Assembly: GCF_001314325.1 (NCBI RefSeq)
Contig: NZ_CP009429.1
Coordinates: 3,472,501 to 3,536,500, forward strand
Direction: 5' to 3'
Origin: Sphingopyxis macrogoltabida
GTDB lineage: Bacteria; Pseudomonadota; Alphaproteobacteria; Sphingomonadales; Sphingomonadaceae
DNA length: 64,000 nucleotides
The notes beneath the pieces are model-generated. The model ran no database searches. It worked only from the letters and a program-made list of their open reading frames with translations, and had not been told where the DNA came from. The position numbers and the translations under genes were made by a program. Positions 26,374 to 34,915 of this stretch are shown piece by piece (position 1 is the stretch's first letter; each line of letters starts with the position of its first letter).

Positions 26374-26534
26374 CCTACAGCGTCTGACTCGGCCCGTTCG
26401 GGTGACGCTATTTGGGGCGCGGTGGCTCATGGCCTTGCCGCGGCTGCCTTTCACCCGGGTGCTCGTCTTCGACGGTGCCAGGAATGAGGAAAAGCGGCCG
26501 CCAGGCGGCGGCGCGCCGCGCCGCGCGGCGCCGA

Positions 26535-27758
26535 TCAGGCGACAGAGCGCGCGACCGCATCGAATCCTCGCTGGCGAAGTGCGGCGAGCACCCGCTCGCC
26601 ATGGTCGCAATCCTGCAGTTCGACGACAAGGTCGAGCGCCGCACGTTTGGGATTGAGCGCGAGGCTCATCCGTTCATGCGCGACATCGACGATATTCGCA
26701 CCTTCCTCGGCGAGCACTGTCGCGAGAACCGCCAGCGCCCCGGGCTGATCCGATATCGGCACATCGATCCGCATCAGGGATCCTGACCGGATAAGATCGC
26801 GCAGGATCACATTGGCGAAGATGCGCGCATCGATATTGCCGCCTGTCAGCGGGACGGCGATACGCTGTCCGGCAAACAGGTCGCGATGCTCGATCACCGC
26901 CGCGAGGCCCGCCGCCCCGGCGCCCTCGCACACCGTCTTCTCGACCGACTGCAGCAGCGCGATTGCGCGCTCTATCGAGGCTTCCTCGACGACGAGGATT
27001 TCGTCGACCCAGTCCGCCACAATCCGCCGGGTGAGGCTGCCTGCATATTTGACCGCGATGCCTTCGGCGATGGTAACGCCGTCGGGAAGAACACCCTCCT
27101 CGCCCGCCATGGCGCGCGCCATCGACGGATAGACGGCCGACTGAACGCCAATGATCCTGATCTTGGGGTTTATGGTCTTTGCCGCGATCGCAACGCCCGA
27201 GACGAGGCCGCCGCCGCCAACCGGGAGCAGGATCGCGTCGAGATCGGGGACCGCTGCCATCAGCTCAAGCCCGAGCGTTCCCTGTCCCGCGATGACCTCG
27301 CCATCGTCATAGGGATGGATCATCGTCGCATCGAAGCTCTTCGAATAGTTCACTGCCGTTTCATAGGCCTCGATCAGATTGGCGCCGGTGACGACGACAT
27401 TCGCGCCATGCTCGCGGGTGCGCGATATTTTGGTGAGCGGCGTTCCGTTGGGCATCATGATCGTCGCGCGAATGCCGAGCCGCGCGGCATGATAGGCGAC
27501 CCCCTGCGCGTGATTGCCCGCCGACATCGCCACCACGCCGGACACGCGCTCACGCGGCAGCAGGCCGAGCAGCTTGTTCAGCGCGCCGCGCTCCTTGAAG
27601 CTCGCGGTGAACTGGAGATTCTCGAACTTGAGGAACAGCTCGCAGCCGAGCAGGCGCGAAAGCGTCTGGCTCGGCACGCAGGGCGTCGCCATGATCTGGC
27701 CGGCCATACGCGTGGCGGCGGCCTCGATGTCGGCGAAGGTCGGAATAGTCTGGTTCAC
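26535..27758 (-). CDS. ilvA: Threonine ammonia-lyase (threonine dehydratase)
   Basis: A 407-aa fold-type II PLP enzyme that deaminates threonine to 2-oxobutyrate, feeding isoleucine synthesis. The PLP lysine is K55 in FTASFKERGALNKL; the glycine-rich phosphate loop is VGGGGLVSG. A C-terminal single ACT domain (about 330-407, IDVPISDQPGALAVLATVLA) makes this the short, approximately 400-aa type. Start GTG 27758 has AGGGG upstream; upstream in-frame sequence is not protein-like. The context with an ACT-domain protein and trpC suggests a small amino-acid group. Confidence 0.93.
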   Translation of the reverse strand: MNQTIPTFADIEAAATRMAGQIMATPCVPSQTLSRLLGCELFLKFENLQFTASFKERGALNKLLGLLPRERVSGVVAMSAGNHAQGVAYHAARLGIRATIMMPNGTPLTKISRTREHGANVVVTGANLIEAYETAVNYSKSFDATMIHPYDDGEVIAGQGTLGLELMAAVPDLDAILLPVGGGGLVSGVAIAAKTINPKIRIIGVQSAVYPSMARAMAGEEGVLPDGVTIAEGIAVKYAGSLTRRIVADWVDEILVVEEASIERAIALLQSVEKTVCEGAGAAGLAAVIEHRDLFAGQRIAVPLTGGNIDARIFANVILRDLIRSGSLMRIDVPISDQPGALAVLATVLAEEGANIVDVAHERMSLALNPKRAALDLVVELQDCDHGERVLAALRQRGFDAVARSVA

Positions 27759-28103
27759 TCGGTTACCCCTGGCTTTGAACAAGCACCGGGACGACGCGGC
27801 CGAGAAAGGAACCCCGATTGGTTGCCGTCCGGCCGCATCGCCTTCCCGTGAGGGAAGACCACCACCTTGCGCGGGTGAGCGCAGGTTGGCGCGGGTGCTT
27901 CGCCGTGAGGCGCACGCCCGTCTCCTGATGCAGACACGGTTTCGGACCCGCGTCCAAGATCCGAAACGATGATAAGCGGGGAGAAGGGCCCAATAGCCCC
28001 CTCCCCGCTCCCACACGTCTCAAGTGTAAGACGCTGCAGCCACCCCGATCCGCACCCCGACCGCAAATATTCGCGAAGGGTGCGCCAAGCCGGCGGCGAG
28101 GTC
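27759..28103. other. Intergenic region between ilvA and the M16 peptidase gene, with hairpins
   Basis: No gene is seen. Two inverted repeats are present: GTTTCGGA (27939-27946) with TCCGAAAC (27960-27967), and AGCGGGGAG (27975-27983) with CTCCCCGCT (28001-28009). The latter lies about 95-130 nt beyond the minus-strand peptidase stop and is a candidate terminator for it, although no strong U-tract follows. Confidence 0.45.
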
Positions 28104-30878
28104 TCAGCGAATGACCTTGCCGTCGGCGTCGATCACACGGACTTCTCCAAGCTTCAGCGCCCGTACCGACGCCTCGATCTTGGTCAGATCGCCGACGACG
28201 ATCCACGTCAGCGGCTTACCAGCAAGGATATCGGCGCCCGCCGCATTCGCCGATGCGAGCGTCACCGCCGCGATCGAGCCGGGATAGGTCGCATAATAGT
28301 CATCGGGAAGATCGAAGGATATCTGATCGATCACCGCGCCGGCGATACCCGCCGTCTTCGACCATTGGCTCGACAGCCCGAGAGTCATATTGTCCTTGGC
28401 CTTCGCGAGTTCGTCTGCGGTGAGTTTCTTCTCGCCGATCGAGCTCCGGAACAGGTTCGCGATCTCGGTCATCGATTCGGCGGTCTTGTCCGTCTGCACC
28501 GAGGCATTCGCGCCATAGGTGCGGCTTCCGCGTCCCCCCGCGATGCCCGCGCTCGCGCCATAGGCCCAGCCCTTCTCCTCGCGCAGTTTCATGTTGATCC
28601 GCGACGTGAAGCTGCCACCGATCGCCGAAATAAAGGCACCGCGCGACGCATTGTCGCCCTCGACGCGGCGGGGCGCGATGACGCTGGCGGTGATCACAGA
28701 TTGCGGAGCCCCGGGCTTGTCGATCAGATAAACGACCGTTTCCCTGGCAGGCGGCGTCAACGGCACGATCCGCTCAGGCACATCCCCCGCGCGCCACTTG
28801 CCGAACGCCGCTTCGACGAGCGGGCGAATCTCGGCAAGGGTCGTGTCTCCCGAGACCACCAAAGTCGCATTGTTCGGCTTGAACCAGCGATCATGGAACG
28901 CGCCGAGCTTGGCGGGATCAATCGCAGCGATATCCGCTTCGGTCTGGACGCGTCCGTAGGGCGAGTCCGGCCCATACATGATCGATGGCGTAAGCCGGGC
29001 GGCCGCCTTGGCGCCATCCTGCTTCGCGGCAGCGAGCCCTGCCAGCGCATTGGACTTGTTGCGATCGACATCCTCGGTCCGATAGGCCGGGTTGAGGACG
29101 ACGTCGGCGTAGATCGCGAGCGCCTCCTTCAGGGTCGGCTTGACCGCCGACAGCGAGACGATGCTCGCCTCGCCGCCGCCGCCCGACGTCACGCTTGCGC
29201 CGAGCGCACCGAGTTGGTCGGAAAGCTGATCGCCTGTGCGGGTCTTTGTTCCTTCATCCATCAGGCCTGCGGCGAAGGCTCCTACGCCATTGGTATCGAT
29301 TCTCCAGTCCTTGGCCATGCCCGTGTTGACGAGAAGAGACATGTTGACGACCGGCACGCCCGCGCGGCGTGCGACAACGAGCTTCAGCCCATTCGCAAGT
29401 TCAGCCCGTTCCACCGCGGGAAAGACCGCCGGGACTGCCGCGCCCGGCTCTGGCATCTTCGACCGATCAGCGCCCTCGGCCGCGGCCGAAAGCTGGCCGA
29501 AGGGCAGCATGTAAAGAACATAGTCGCCATCGGTGAGCCAGCGCTTCGCCGCGCCCTGCAAGTCGGCGGCTGTGGCGGAACGATAACGGCCCCAAGCCTC
29601 CTTCCATGCATCAGGAGCGCCGAGATAGGTTTCGCTCTCGGCGAGGATATTGGCCTTGCCGCTGAATCCGCCGATGGCCTCCAGCCCTCGCGCAAAGCCC
29701 GCGATCGCCGTCGTCCGTGCCTTGCCCATTTCGGCGGCGCTCGGCCCGTTTGCGATGACCTTGCGGAGTTCCTCGTCGACGATCTTCTCGACCTTCTCCA
29801 GGTCGACACCGGGCTTGGCGGTGACACTGATCGAGAATTGGCCGCCGATCTCACGATTGTTCACGCTCGCATCTACGCCGGTCGCGACCTGCTCGTCGAT
29901 CACGAGCCGCTTCATCAACGGGCTAGTACGGCTTCCCGCGAGCGTCTGGGCGAGGAACTGGAGATAGTCGGTGTCCGCCGACCTATAGTCCGAGATGTTC
30001 CAGGTCCGGATGAAGACAGGCTGGGCGGCGCGGACATAGGTGGTCTCGCGCACCGTGCCCGTGCGCCGAAGCGGCCAGCTCGTCGGCTGCGACACCGGCG
30101 AGCCCGGTTCGATATCCCCGAAATATTTCTCGACCTTGGCGAGCGCTTCCTCGGGCGTGATGTCACCCGCGAGCACGAGCACGGCATTCGAAGGACCATA
30201 ATAGTCGCGGAACCATTGCTTCACATCGTCGAGCGAGGCGTTGTCGAGATCCTCCATCGAGCCGATGACGCTATGGCCATAGGGGTGGTCGGGCGGCGTC
30301 GTCCCCTTGATGATCAGATCCTGCGCCTTGGCATAGGGGTTGGTCTCGCCGCGGCGCTTTTCATTTTTCACCACCGCGCGCTGCTCGTCGAGCTTCGCCT
30401 GGTCGATCGCGCCGAGCAAATGCCCCATCCGATCACTTTCGAGCCAGAGGATCGAATCGAGCGCCGCCTTGGGCACCGTCTGGAAATAGTTGGTCCGGTC
30501 TTCCGAGGTGGTGCCATTCAGGTCCGAGGCACCGAGCCTTTCGGTAGCCTTGAAGAAATCGTCGTTGAAATGCTCCGAGCCGTTGAAGACCAGATGCTCG
30601 AAGAGATGCGCGAACCCCGATTTACCTACCGGCTCATTCTTTGATCCGACATGATACCAGATGTTGACCGCGACCAGCGGCGCCGACTTGTCTTCATGGA
30701 CGATCAGCGTGAGACCATTGTTCAGAACGAACTTCTTCGCCGGAATATCGATCTCGAGACCGGCCAGCGGATCCGCCGCCGACGCGGCGGCGCTTGCCAG
30801 CTTCGCGGTCGCAGCGGGGATCGCAGTGAGCGACACCGACGCCAGCAGCGCGGCGGCAAGAGGCTTCAACAATGTCAT
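28104..30878 (-). CDS. M16 family zinc metallopeptidase, exported
   Basis: A 924-aa pitrilysin/insulinase-family protein with two M16 halves. A signal peptide (LLKPLAAALLASVSLTAIPA) indicates the periplasm. The inverted zinc motif HLFEH lies at residues 91-95, with the downstream Glu in DEQRAVVKNEKRR. The C-terminal half has the family's Arg/Tyr region (SRINMKLREEKGWAYG). It degrades peptides enclosed between the two halves. ATG 30878 is chosen for the signal peptide. It is monocistronic, with about 230 nt upstream before tRNA genes on the other strand. Confidence 0.94.
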   Translation of the reverse strand: MTLLKPLAAALLASVSLTAIPAATAKLASAAASAADPLAGLEIDIPAKKFVLNNGLTLIVHEDKSAPLVAVNIWYHVGSKNEPVGKSGFAHLFEHLVFNGSEHFNDDFFKATERLGASDLNGTTSEDRTNYFQTVPKAALDSILWLESDRMGHLLGAIDQAKLDEQRAVVKNEKRRGETNPYAKAQDLIIKGTTPPDHPYGHSVIGSMEDLDNASLDDVKQWFRDYYGPSNAVLVLAGDITPEEALAKVEKYFGDIEPGSPVSQPTSWPLRRTGTVRETTYVRAAQPVFIRTWNISDYRSADTDYLQFLAQTLAGSRTSPLMKRLVIDEQVATGVDASVNNREIGGQFSISVTAKPGVDLEKVEKIVDEELRKVIANGPSAAEMGKARTTAIAGFARGLEAIGGFSGKANILAESETYLGAPDAWKEAWGRYRSATAADLQGAAKRWLTDGDYVLYMLPFGQLSAAAEGADRSKMPEPGAAVPAVFPAVERAELANGLKLVVARRAGVPVVNMSLLVNTGMAKDWRIDTNGVGAFAAGLMDEGTKTRTGDQLSDQLGALGASVTSGGGGEASIVSLSAVKPTLKEALAIYADVVLNPAYRTEDVDRNKSNALAGLAAAKQDGAKAAARLTPSIMYGPDSPYGRVQTEADIAAIDPAKLGAFHDRWFKPNNATLVVSGDTTLAEIRPLVEAAFGKWRAGDVPERIVPLTPPARETVVYLIDKPGAPQSVITASVIAPRRVEGDNASRGAFISAIGGSFTSRINMKLREEKGWAYGASAGIAGGRGSRTYGANASVQTDKTAESMTEIANLFRSSIGEKKLTADELAKAKDNMTLGLSSQWSKTAGIAGAVIDQISFDLPDDYYATYPGSIAAVTLASANAAGADILAGKPLTWIVVGDLTKIEASVRALKLGEVRVIDADGKVIR

Positions 30879-31108
30879 GAAATCCGTCCCTCTATATGGT
30901 CAATAGAAAGAAGACGCGCGCGGGGAGCAAATCCGCACGGCTGATGGGTCTCGCCGGTGGGACCATCGACGGACACCCGACCTCGGTCGACGAACGACAG
31001 CCGTCTATCCACGCTCACCGGAAGGTCTGAATCAAAAATATCGAAGCCCGGGTTGCGGGAATGCCGTCATCGGACGTCTCTATAGTGCGAGGGTCCGCGC
31101 GAGCCCGC

Positions 31109-31188
31109 GCGGACGTGGCGAAATGGCAGGCGCAGCGGACTTAAAATCCGCCGGGGCATCCAGTGCGGGTTGAGTTCCGCCGTCCGCA
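31109..31188 (+). tRNA. tRNA-Leu (anticodon TAA), T-arm apparently defective
   Basis: Acceptor GCGGACG (31109-31115) pairs with CGTCCGC (31181-31187). The anticodon stem GCGGA/TCCGC holds loop CTTAAAA (anticodon TAA), and a variable arm is present. The T-arm reads GCGGG-TTGAGT-TCCGC, a six-base loop lacking the C of the universal TTC, whereas the GAG leucine tRNA in this window has TTCGAGT. CCA is not encoded (ACCG follows). It may be a decaying copy or contain a base error. Confidence 0.75.
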
Positions 31189-31203
31189 CCGTCGGTCTGG
31201 TTG

Positions 31204-31279
31204 GGGCCTGTAGCTCAATGGTCAGAGCTGGCCGCTCATAACGGCTAGGTTGCGGGTTCGAGTCCTGCCGGGCCCACCA
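31204..31279 (+). tRNA. tRNA with CAT anticodon, probably tRNA-Ile2
   Basis: A 76-nt tRNA with encoded CCA. GGGCCTG (31204-31210) pairs with CGGGCCC (31269-31275). The anticodon stem GGCCG/CGGCT holds loop CTCATAA (anticodon CAT), and the T-loop is TTCGAGT. The body resembles bacterial Ile2 tRNAs, where lysidine at C34 converts decoding to AUA; elongator Met cannot be excluded by eye. It does not look like initiator tRNA. Confidence 0.9.
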
Positions 31280-31324
31280 GAACGTACCCCCCGGCCCGCG
31301 CCCGGATCGACAGGAAGTTTCTCG

Positions 31325-31537
31325 ATGCCAAATCCGCTCCGAACCGCGCTCAGCGTTCTCGATGCGGGCGATCAGCTCGGGCTTTCAAGGCAGGCAGTCG
31401 TCTTCCTGATCGAGTCCGGTCAGTTGCCTTCCCATTTCGAGGGGTGGACGCGCCGCGTTCTGATTTCCGATATCGAAGCATTCGACGGCAAACGAGATTG
31501 CCATAGGTCGATCGAAGTAGAGCAAGGTTCAGCCTAA
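31325..31537 (+). CDS. Small helix-turn-helix DNA-binding protein
   Basis: A 70-aa protein with an excisionase/MerR-like winged-helix pattern: LSVLDAGDQLGLSRQAVVFL followed by IESGQLPSHFEGWTRRVLIS, the usual 'helix-turn-helix then wing reading the key residue' layout of HTH_17 domains. AGGAAG precedes ATG 31325. It lies 45 nt after the CAT tRNA, a location typical of integrated elements, but no integrase is adjacent. The role is unknown; an orphan regulator of a decayed element is possible. Confidence 0.7.
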   Translation: MPNPLRTALSVLDAGDQLGLSRQAVVFLIESGQLPSHFEGWTRRVLISDIEAFDGKRDCHRSIEVEQGSA

Positions 31538-31712
31538 ATTCCCTCCCCGATTGCGATTTCAAGACTGCCGAGCGTCTTACCCTTGAGGGAGCGGCGACCG
31601 CAGTACCGTCGCTTCCGGGTTCGTAGGGGCAGCGTCTGACCCGGCGCAGAATTTCCGAAGCCGCGGCCAGAGCCCCTTGCTGGCTCCATGCTTCGCGGCT
31701 CGAACCATCTCT

Positions 31713-31741
31713 GACCGCGGGCGCCAAAGGCGCTCGCGGTC
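31713..31741 (+). terminator. Candidate terminator hairpin downstream of the HTH gene
   Basis: GACCGCGGGCGCC (31713-31725) and GGCGCTCGCGGTC (31729-31741) form a 13-bp stem with one mismatch and an AAA loop, followed by CCTTTCATC. It lies about 175 nt after the small HTH gene. Confidence 0.45.
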
Positions 31742-32193
31742 CCTTTCATCGCGGAATCCGGTTCATGCCAGAACGGAATACGACACTCTTCAATCGGCGT
31801 CTGGGGGCCGCTCGGGCGCGCCTACAAATAATTTTCGCCTGACGTTGCGGAAACCGCCCTTTCGGACGTCTTGAGTTTGGGGGGCGATGCTCATGCAGTC
31901 CAGCAAATCGCTCCAGGTTCACGGCATCTGTGCGTCTCCCCGGCGCGCGCTGCCGGGCCGCGGCGCGGGATTCCAGAGAAGCTACCCGCGTCGCGGCCGG
32001 AACCGCTCGTCCCTATAATTTATGATCCGAAATGGTGCGGTTTTGCCCGGCTCATGCGTCTGAGTCATCGGGGGTAGGACGACGTCACCAGCGACGTCGC
32101 CCATCGGTCCACGGCGGCATGTGATTCCCTGTGCCGTCGGCGCGAGGTCGGGTCTTGGGGGGAGCCGTCCCGGCCCATCGCGGGATCGCTTCC

Positions 32194-32226
32194 CGGCCGC
32201 GGGAGTTCCACTGGCTCCCGCGGCCG
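32194..32226. repeat. 12-bp perfect inverted repeat
   Basis: CGGCCGCGGGAG (32194-32205) and CTCCCGCGGCCG (32215-32226) enclose a 9-nt loop. It lies about 110 nt past the stop of the minus-strand exported-protein gene ending at 32338, so it could end that transcript or be a REP-type element. Confidence 0.55.
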
Positions 32227-32337
32227 TAGCCCCGATCAGCGAAAAGACGTGTCCGCGCGGCAAAGTCTGCTCTGCCGCCAGCAGCGGGAGGACGTCTGGG
32301 CGGCACGAGGGATTGCCCCCGTCCCGAGACCAGCGCC

Positions 32338-32697
32338 TCAGGGGCGGGCGCCCGAGAAACGTCGCCAGTCGGCAAGCACCCGATCACGCTGCGCCACAAG
32401 CGTATCGCGCCGCGCAGCCGCCGCCCGCAGATCGTCGATACGGTCCGCACCATGCAAGTTTCGAGCGTCGATGTCGCGAACATCGGCCTCGGCCTCTTCG
32501 ATCCGCGGCGCAATGCAGGTCATATAGGCATCGACGATGGCTTTGCCGTGACGCAGCATGGCAGGCGAGGCAGTCTCAGCGAGAGCGAAGGTGGGAATGA
32601 GACAGGGAGGATCTTCGGTGGCAGCCGCGACGTTCGCGCTCGCGACCATAGCCAGGATTTGTCCGATCGTCCTGGCCCTGACGGTCCATCCCCCCAT
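32338..32697 (-). CDS. Exported hypothetical protein
   Basis: A 119-aa protein, family not recognised. The N-terminal hydrophobic segment (IGQILAMVASANVAAA) looks like a signal peptide. The mature protein has two cysteines (PPCLIP, YMTCIAPR) that may pair, and a charged helical C-terminal half (RIDDLRAAAARRDTLVAQRD) likely to form a short coiled coil. ATG 32697 is preferred; the frame extends to 32769. It is followed on the same strand by the gene-poor region. Confidence 0.6.
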   Translation of the reverse strand: MGGWTVRARTIGQILAMVASANVAAATEDPPCLIPTFALAETASPAMLRHGKAIVDAYMTCIAPRIEEAEADVRDIDARNLHGADRIDDLRAAAARRDTLVAQRDRVLADWRRFSGARP

Positions 32698-32876
32698 TGC
32701 GTGTCCCCTTCCCGCTTCCACCAGAAGATAGACGCGCGACGCGGCACGAACCGCACCGCAGAGATGCAATCAAGCGATGGGCGCGCCTTCCCGCGAGGAC
32801 GCGCCCACCTTCCCCATCCGGGGTCGTAAGCCATCGTGCGCGGGCACGATGGCTCTATTCCGGGGAAGGTTTTCGA

Positions 32877-33476
32877 TCAGAAGCGGACGCCGAGGCCGAC
32901 GACGATCTGGTGACGATCGATGTTCGCGCCGACACTGTTGCCCGCGTAGGAGACATTGCCGTAGTTCGAGTAACGATATTCGAGACGGCCATAGCCGCCG
33001 GCACCGAACAGCGCGTTGATCTTCTGCTCGAGGCCCGCGCCGACGCGGTAGCCGTCACCCTTCGGGCGCGCCTTGTCGACGGTGGTGCCATCGTCATAGC
33101 GCACGTCGATGGCGGCGTTGGTGTAGCCGGCCTTGGCGTAGAGCAGCGTGTTCGGGGCAACAGCGAAGCCGATGCGGCCTCCGATATAGATGTCGCGGCC
33201 CGCGCCGATGCGCAGTTCGTCCCCGGCGACGAGCGCGTCGGTGTAGATTTCGCGAACGCTGCTGTCGTTGAGCTCGGTCTCGATGCCGATTACACCCTGA
33301 CCGACGGCGATGTCGTAACCGGCGGCGACGCCATAGACGAGGCCTTCGTCGCCCTCGACGATGTCATAGCCCGAGAGCAGTTCGACGCGCGCGCCTTCGA
33401 AGCCCGTGTCCTGGGCGAGCGCGGGGGAGGAAAGCGTCGCAACCGCGAGCGCGGCAGCCGAAACGATAGTTTTCAT
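32877..33476 (-). CDS. Outer-membrane beta-barrel protein (Opa/OmpA-like)
   Basis: A 199-aa porin-like protein. A signal peptide (KTIVSAAALAVATLSSPALA, cleavage before QDTGF) precedes about eight amphipathic strands with alternating aromatic and small residues (YIGGRIGFAVAPNTLLYAK, GYGRLEYRYSNYGNVSY), ending in the outer-membrane C-terminal Phe (VVGLGVRF). It matches the general beta-barrel 'OMP_b-brl' type. ATG 33476 has GGAG upstream. It is probably a structural or surface protein; no substrate is evident. Confidence 0.85.
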   Translation of the reverse strand: MKTIVSAAALAVATLSSPALAQDTGFEGARVELLSGYDIVEGDEGLVYGVAAGYDIAVGQGVIGIETELNDSSVREIYTDALVAGDELRIGAGRDIYIGGRIGFAVAPNTLLYAKAGYTNAAIDVRYDDGTTVDKARPKGDGYRVGAGLEQKINALFGAGGYGRLEYRYSNYGNVSYAGNSVGANIDRHQIVVGLGVRF

Positions 33477-33567
33477 TATTATCTCCATTGGTTCGCAAGA
33501 AAGCTTGCCACTGGAAGACGCCCGGCTTGATCTCGTCCGCAGCATCAAAGACATATTATTATATTAT

Positions 33568-33595
33568 TGTGACATATAGTTGCTGAAATGTCACA
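33568..33595. promoter_or_regulatory. TGTGACA-N14-TGTCACA inverted repeat
   Basis: Perfect 7-bp arms TGTGACA (33568-33574) and TGTCACA (33589-33595). It lies about 95-120 bp upstream of the minus-strand beta-barrel gene, beside an AT-rich tract that could hold its -10 element. The half-site resembles CRP/FNR-type TGTGA motifs, but the 14-bp spacing is wrong for a classical dimer site. It is probably an operator; the factor is unknown. Confidence 0.5.
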
Positions 33596-33625
33596 GCCGC
33601 ACACGAGCGGAGTAGATGCCCAAGG

Positions 33626-33660
33626 GGGCAGAACCGCCGGGTCGCATGGCGGCTCTGCCC
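33626..33660. terminator. GC-rich hairpin in divergent intergenic region
   Basis: GGGCAGAACCGCC (33626-33638) and GGCGGCTCTGCCC (33648-33660) pair over 13 positions with one mismatch and a 9-nt loop. No adjacent gene ends here, so it may terminate an unannotated short RNA or form a leader structure. Confidence 0.4.
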
Positions 33661-33986
33661 TGTCCGTTCAATGGTCACGAGAGGGAGAGTGGACCATCTA
33701 ACGCCTTGGTGGACTGACAATCCTTCTGGTTTGTGTATCCATTTTTGAAGACGCGCGAGCGCGCAACTTCCGCACTCGATGGCGAAATAAAATTACCCAG
33801 CCTGCCAATCCCTACTTAACCGCCGTCCAGAGCGAAACGCGATCGACCAGCCCACCACCGGACACCCACTTTGACGCCCGGACCATTACCCCGCGCACAT
33901 AAAACCCGCCAACCCTGTGAAATCTTGCTCCGTCCCGTTGCGCTTTCGGAGTCCTCACGCGTCTTCCTAGTGGGAGGATATTTCCG

Positions 33987-34898
33987 ATGCTTTCAGCCTT
34001 CGCGCTCACCGCCGCCATGCTCGCGCCGACGACAGTCGCCGCGCCGACCGATGCGCGTGCTCTGATTTGCGCCGCCGCGGCCGAAGGCGACCGCGATATG
34101 GCGCTCAGGATCGCCCGCCTCGCCGCCAAGGCGGAGCCATCGGGGGAGGCGTCCTTCGCCGCTCTCGCCAAGGCGATAGAGGCGAGCGGCCAATGCCCGG
34201 TGGCCGAACCCGCCAAAGCGGACGACACTACCACTGAAGACACAAAGCCGAAGGCGGCCGATCTCAAGGGCAGCCTCGAATTCGGGCTCGGTCAGACGAG
34301 CGGTCCGACCGACGCCGCCAATGCCAATATCGCCGCCTTGCTCGAGAACAGCGGCGAGCGCTGGTCGCAGAAACTCCGCGCGACGCTCGACTATCAGGAC
34401 ATTGAGGGCATCGCCGCCGCCGAACGCTATACCGCGTCCTGGGACTTGAGACGCGGCCTGTCGAAGACCGCCTTCGTCACCGGCCTCGCGACGTTCGAGA
34501 GCGATCGCATCGCGGGTTTCCGCCGGCGCACGACGCAGAGCCTCGGCTTCGGCGGCAAGTTCAGCCTCGCCTCCAAGCTCGCGCTCAATGTGTCCGGCGG
34601 CCCATCATGGCGCCAGATCGAGTGGTTTGGCGACCGCGACAGCGAGACCCAGTTCGGCGCGCGGGGCTCCGCGGCGCTCGACTGGATCCTCGCCCCTGGC
34701 GTGAGCCTCGCGGCATCGGGCTCGGGAATCTTCGAAGCAAACAGCGGGACGCTCGAGGGCCAGGCATCAATCACCGGCAAGTTGATCGGGCCGCTCGCGA
34801 CGCGGTTCCAACTCACCGCCCGCCACGAGACTAATCCCTATCCCGGGATCGAACCGACCACGACCACCAGCCGCGCGAGCATCGTCTATAGTTTCTGA
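33987..34898 (+). CDS. DUF481 (YdiY-like) outer-membrane protein
   Basis: A 303-aa protein with an N-terminal signal-like segment (LSAFALTAAMLAPTTVAA) and a short helical/Cys-containing N-domain (about 20-70; two Cys). A C-terminal barrel of the DUF481/YdiY type covers about 95-303 (LKGSLEFGLGQTSG, RWSQKLRATLDYQD, RASIVYSF with C-terminal Phe). GGGAGG precedes ATG 33987. Function is unknown; E. coli YdiY is described as salt/acid-induced. Its stop TGA overlaps a CTG codon of the following SRAP-like frame. Confidence 0.82.
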   Translation: MLSAFALTAAMLAPTTVAAPTDARALICAAAAEGDRDMALRIARLAAKAEPSGEASFAALAKAIEASGQCPVAEPAKADDTTTEDTKPKAADLKGSLEFGLGQTSGPTDAANANIAALLENSGERWSQKLRATLDYQDIEGIAAAERYTASWDLRRGLSKTAFVTGLATFESDRIAGFRRRTTQSLGFGGKFSLASKLALNVSGGPSWRQIEWFGDRDSETQFGARGSAALDWILAPGVSLAASGSGIFEANSGTLEGQASITGKLIGPLATRFQLTARHETNPYPGIEPTTTTSRASIVYSF

Positions 34899-34915
34899 CC
34901 CAGCGGAGTCCGATC

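Larger units (their letters stand above)
31538..32337. other. Gene-poor stretch with strong inverted repeats
   Basis: About 800 nt without a credible coding region; the open frames present are arginine-rich shadows. It contains a 13-bp near-perfect hairpin at 31713-31741, a 12-bp perfect hairpin at 32194-32226 and a GCGACGTCGC palindrome near 32090. It is probably a remnant of lost genes next to the tRNA pair, or it could carry an unrecognised RNA. Confidence 0.5.
33477..33986. other. Divergent intergenic region with regulatory-looking sequences
   Basis: About 510 nt between two divergent envelope-protein genes. It holds an AT-rich tract (33550-33580), a TGTGACA/TGTCACA inverted repeat and a GC-rich 13-bp hairpin. 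No coding region is convincing. Confidence 0.5.

Noticed and set aside
27969..30644. Plus-strand open frame of 891 codons antisense to the M16 peptidase
   Set aside because: It is the complement of a well-supported zinc peptidase and shows arginine-rich shadow composition without motifs.
23788..31279. Genomic island bounded by the tRNA-Leu and CAT tRNA genes
   Set aside because: I found no integrase and no duplicated tRNA 3' end, and the enclosed genes have the GC-rich composition of the chromosome.
31982..32263. Minus-strand frame of 93 codons in the gene-poor region
   Set aside because: It spans the 12-bp hairpin, is rich in Gly/Pro/Arg and lacks a ribosome-binding site or any domain pattern.
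33568..33595. TGTGACA dyad called as a CRP or FNR binding site
   Set aside because: The 14-bp spacing between the 7-bp arms does not fit the CRP/FNR dimer geometry (TGTGA-N6-TCACA); kept only as an unassigned dyad.
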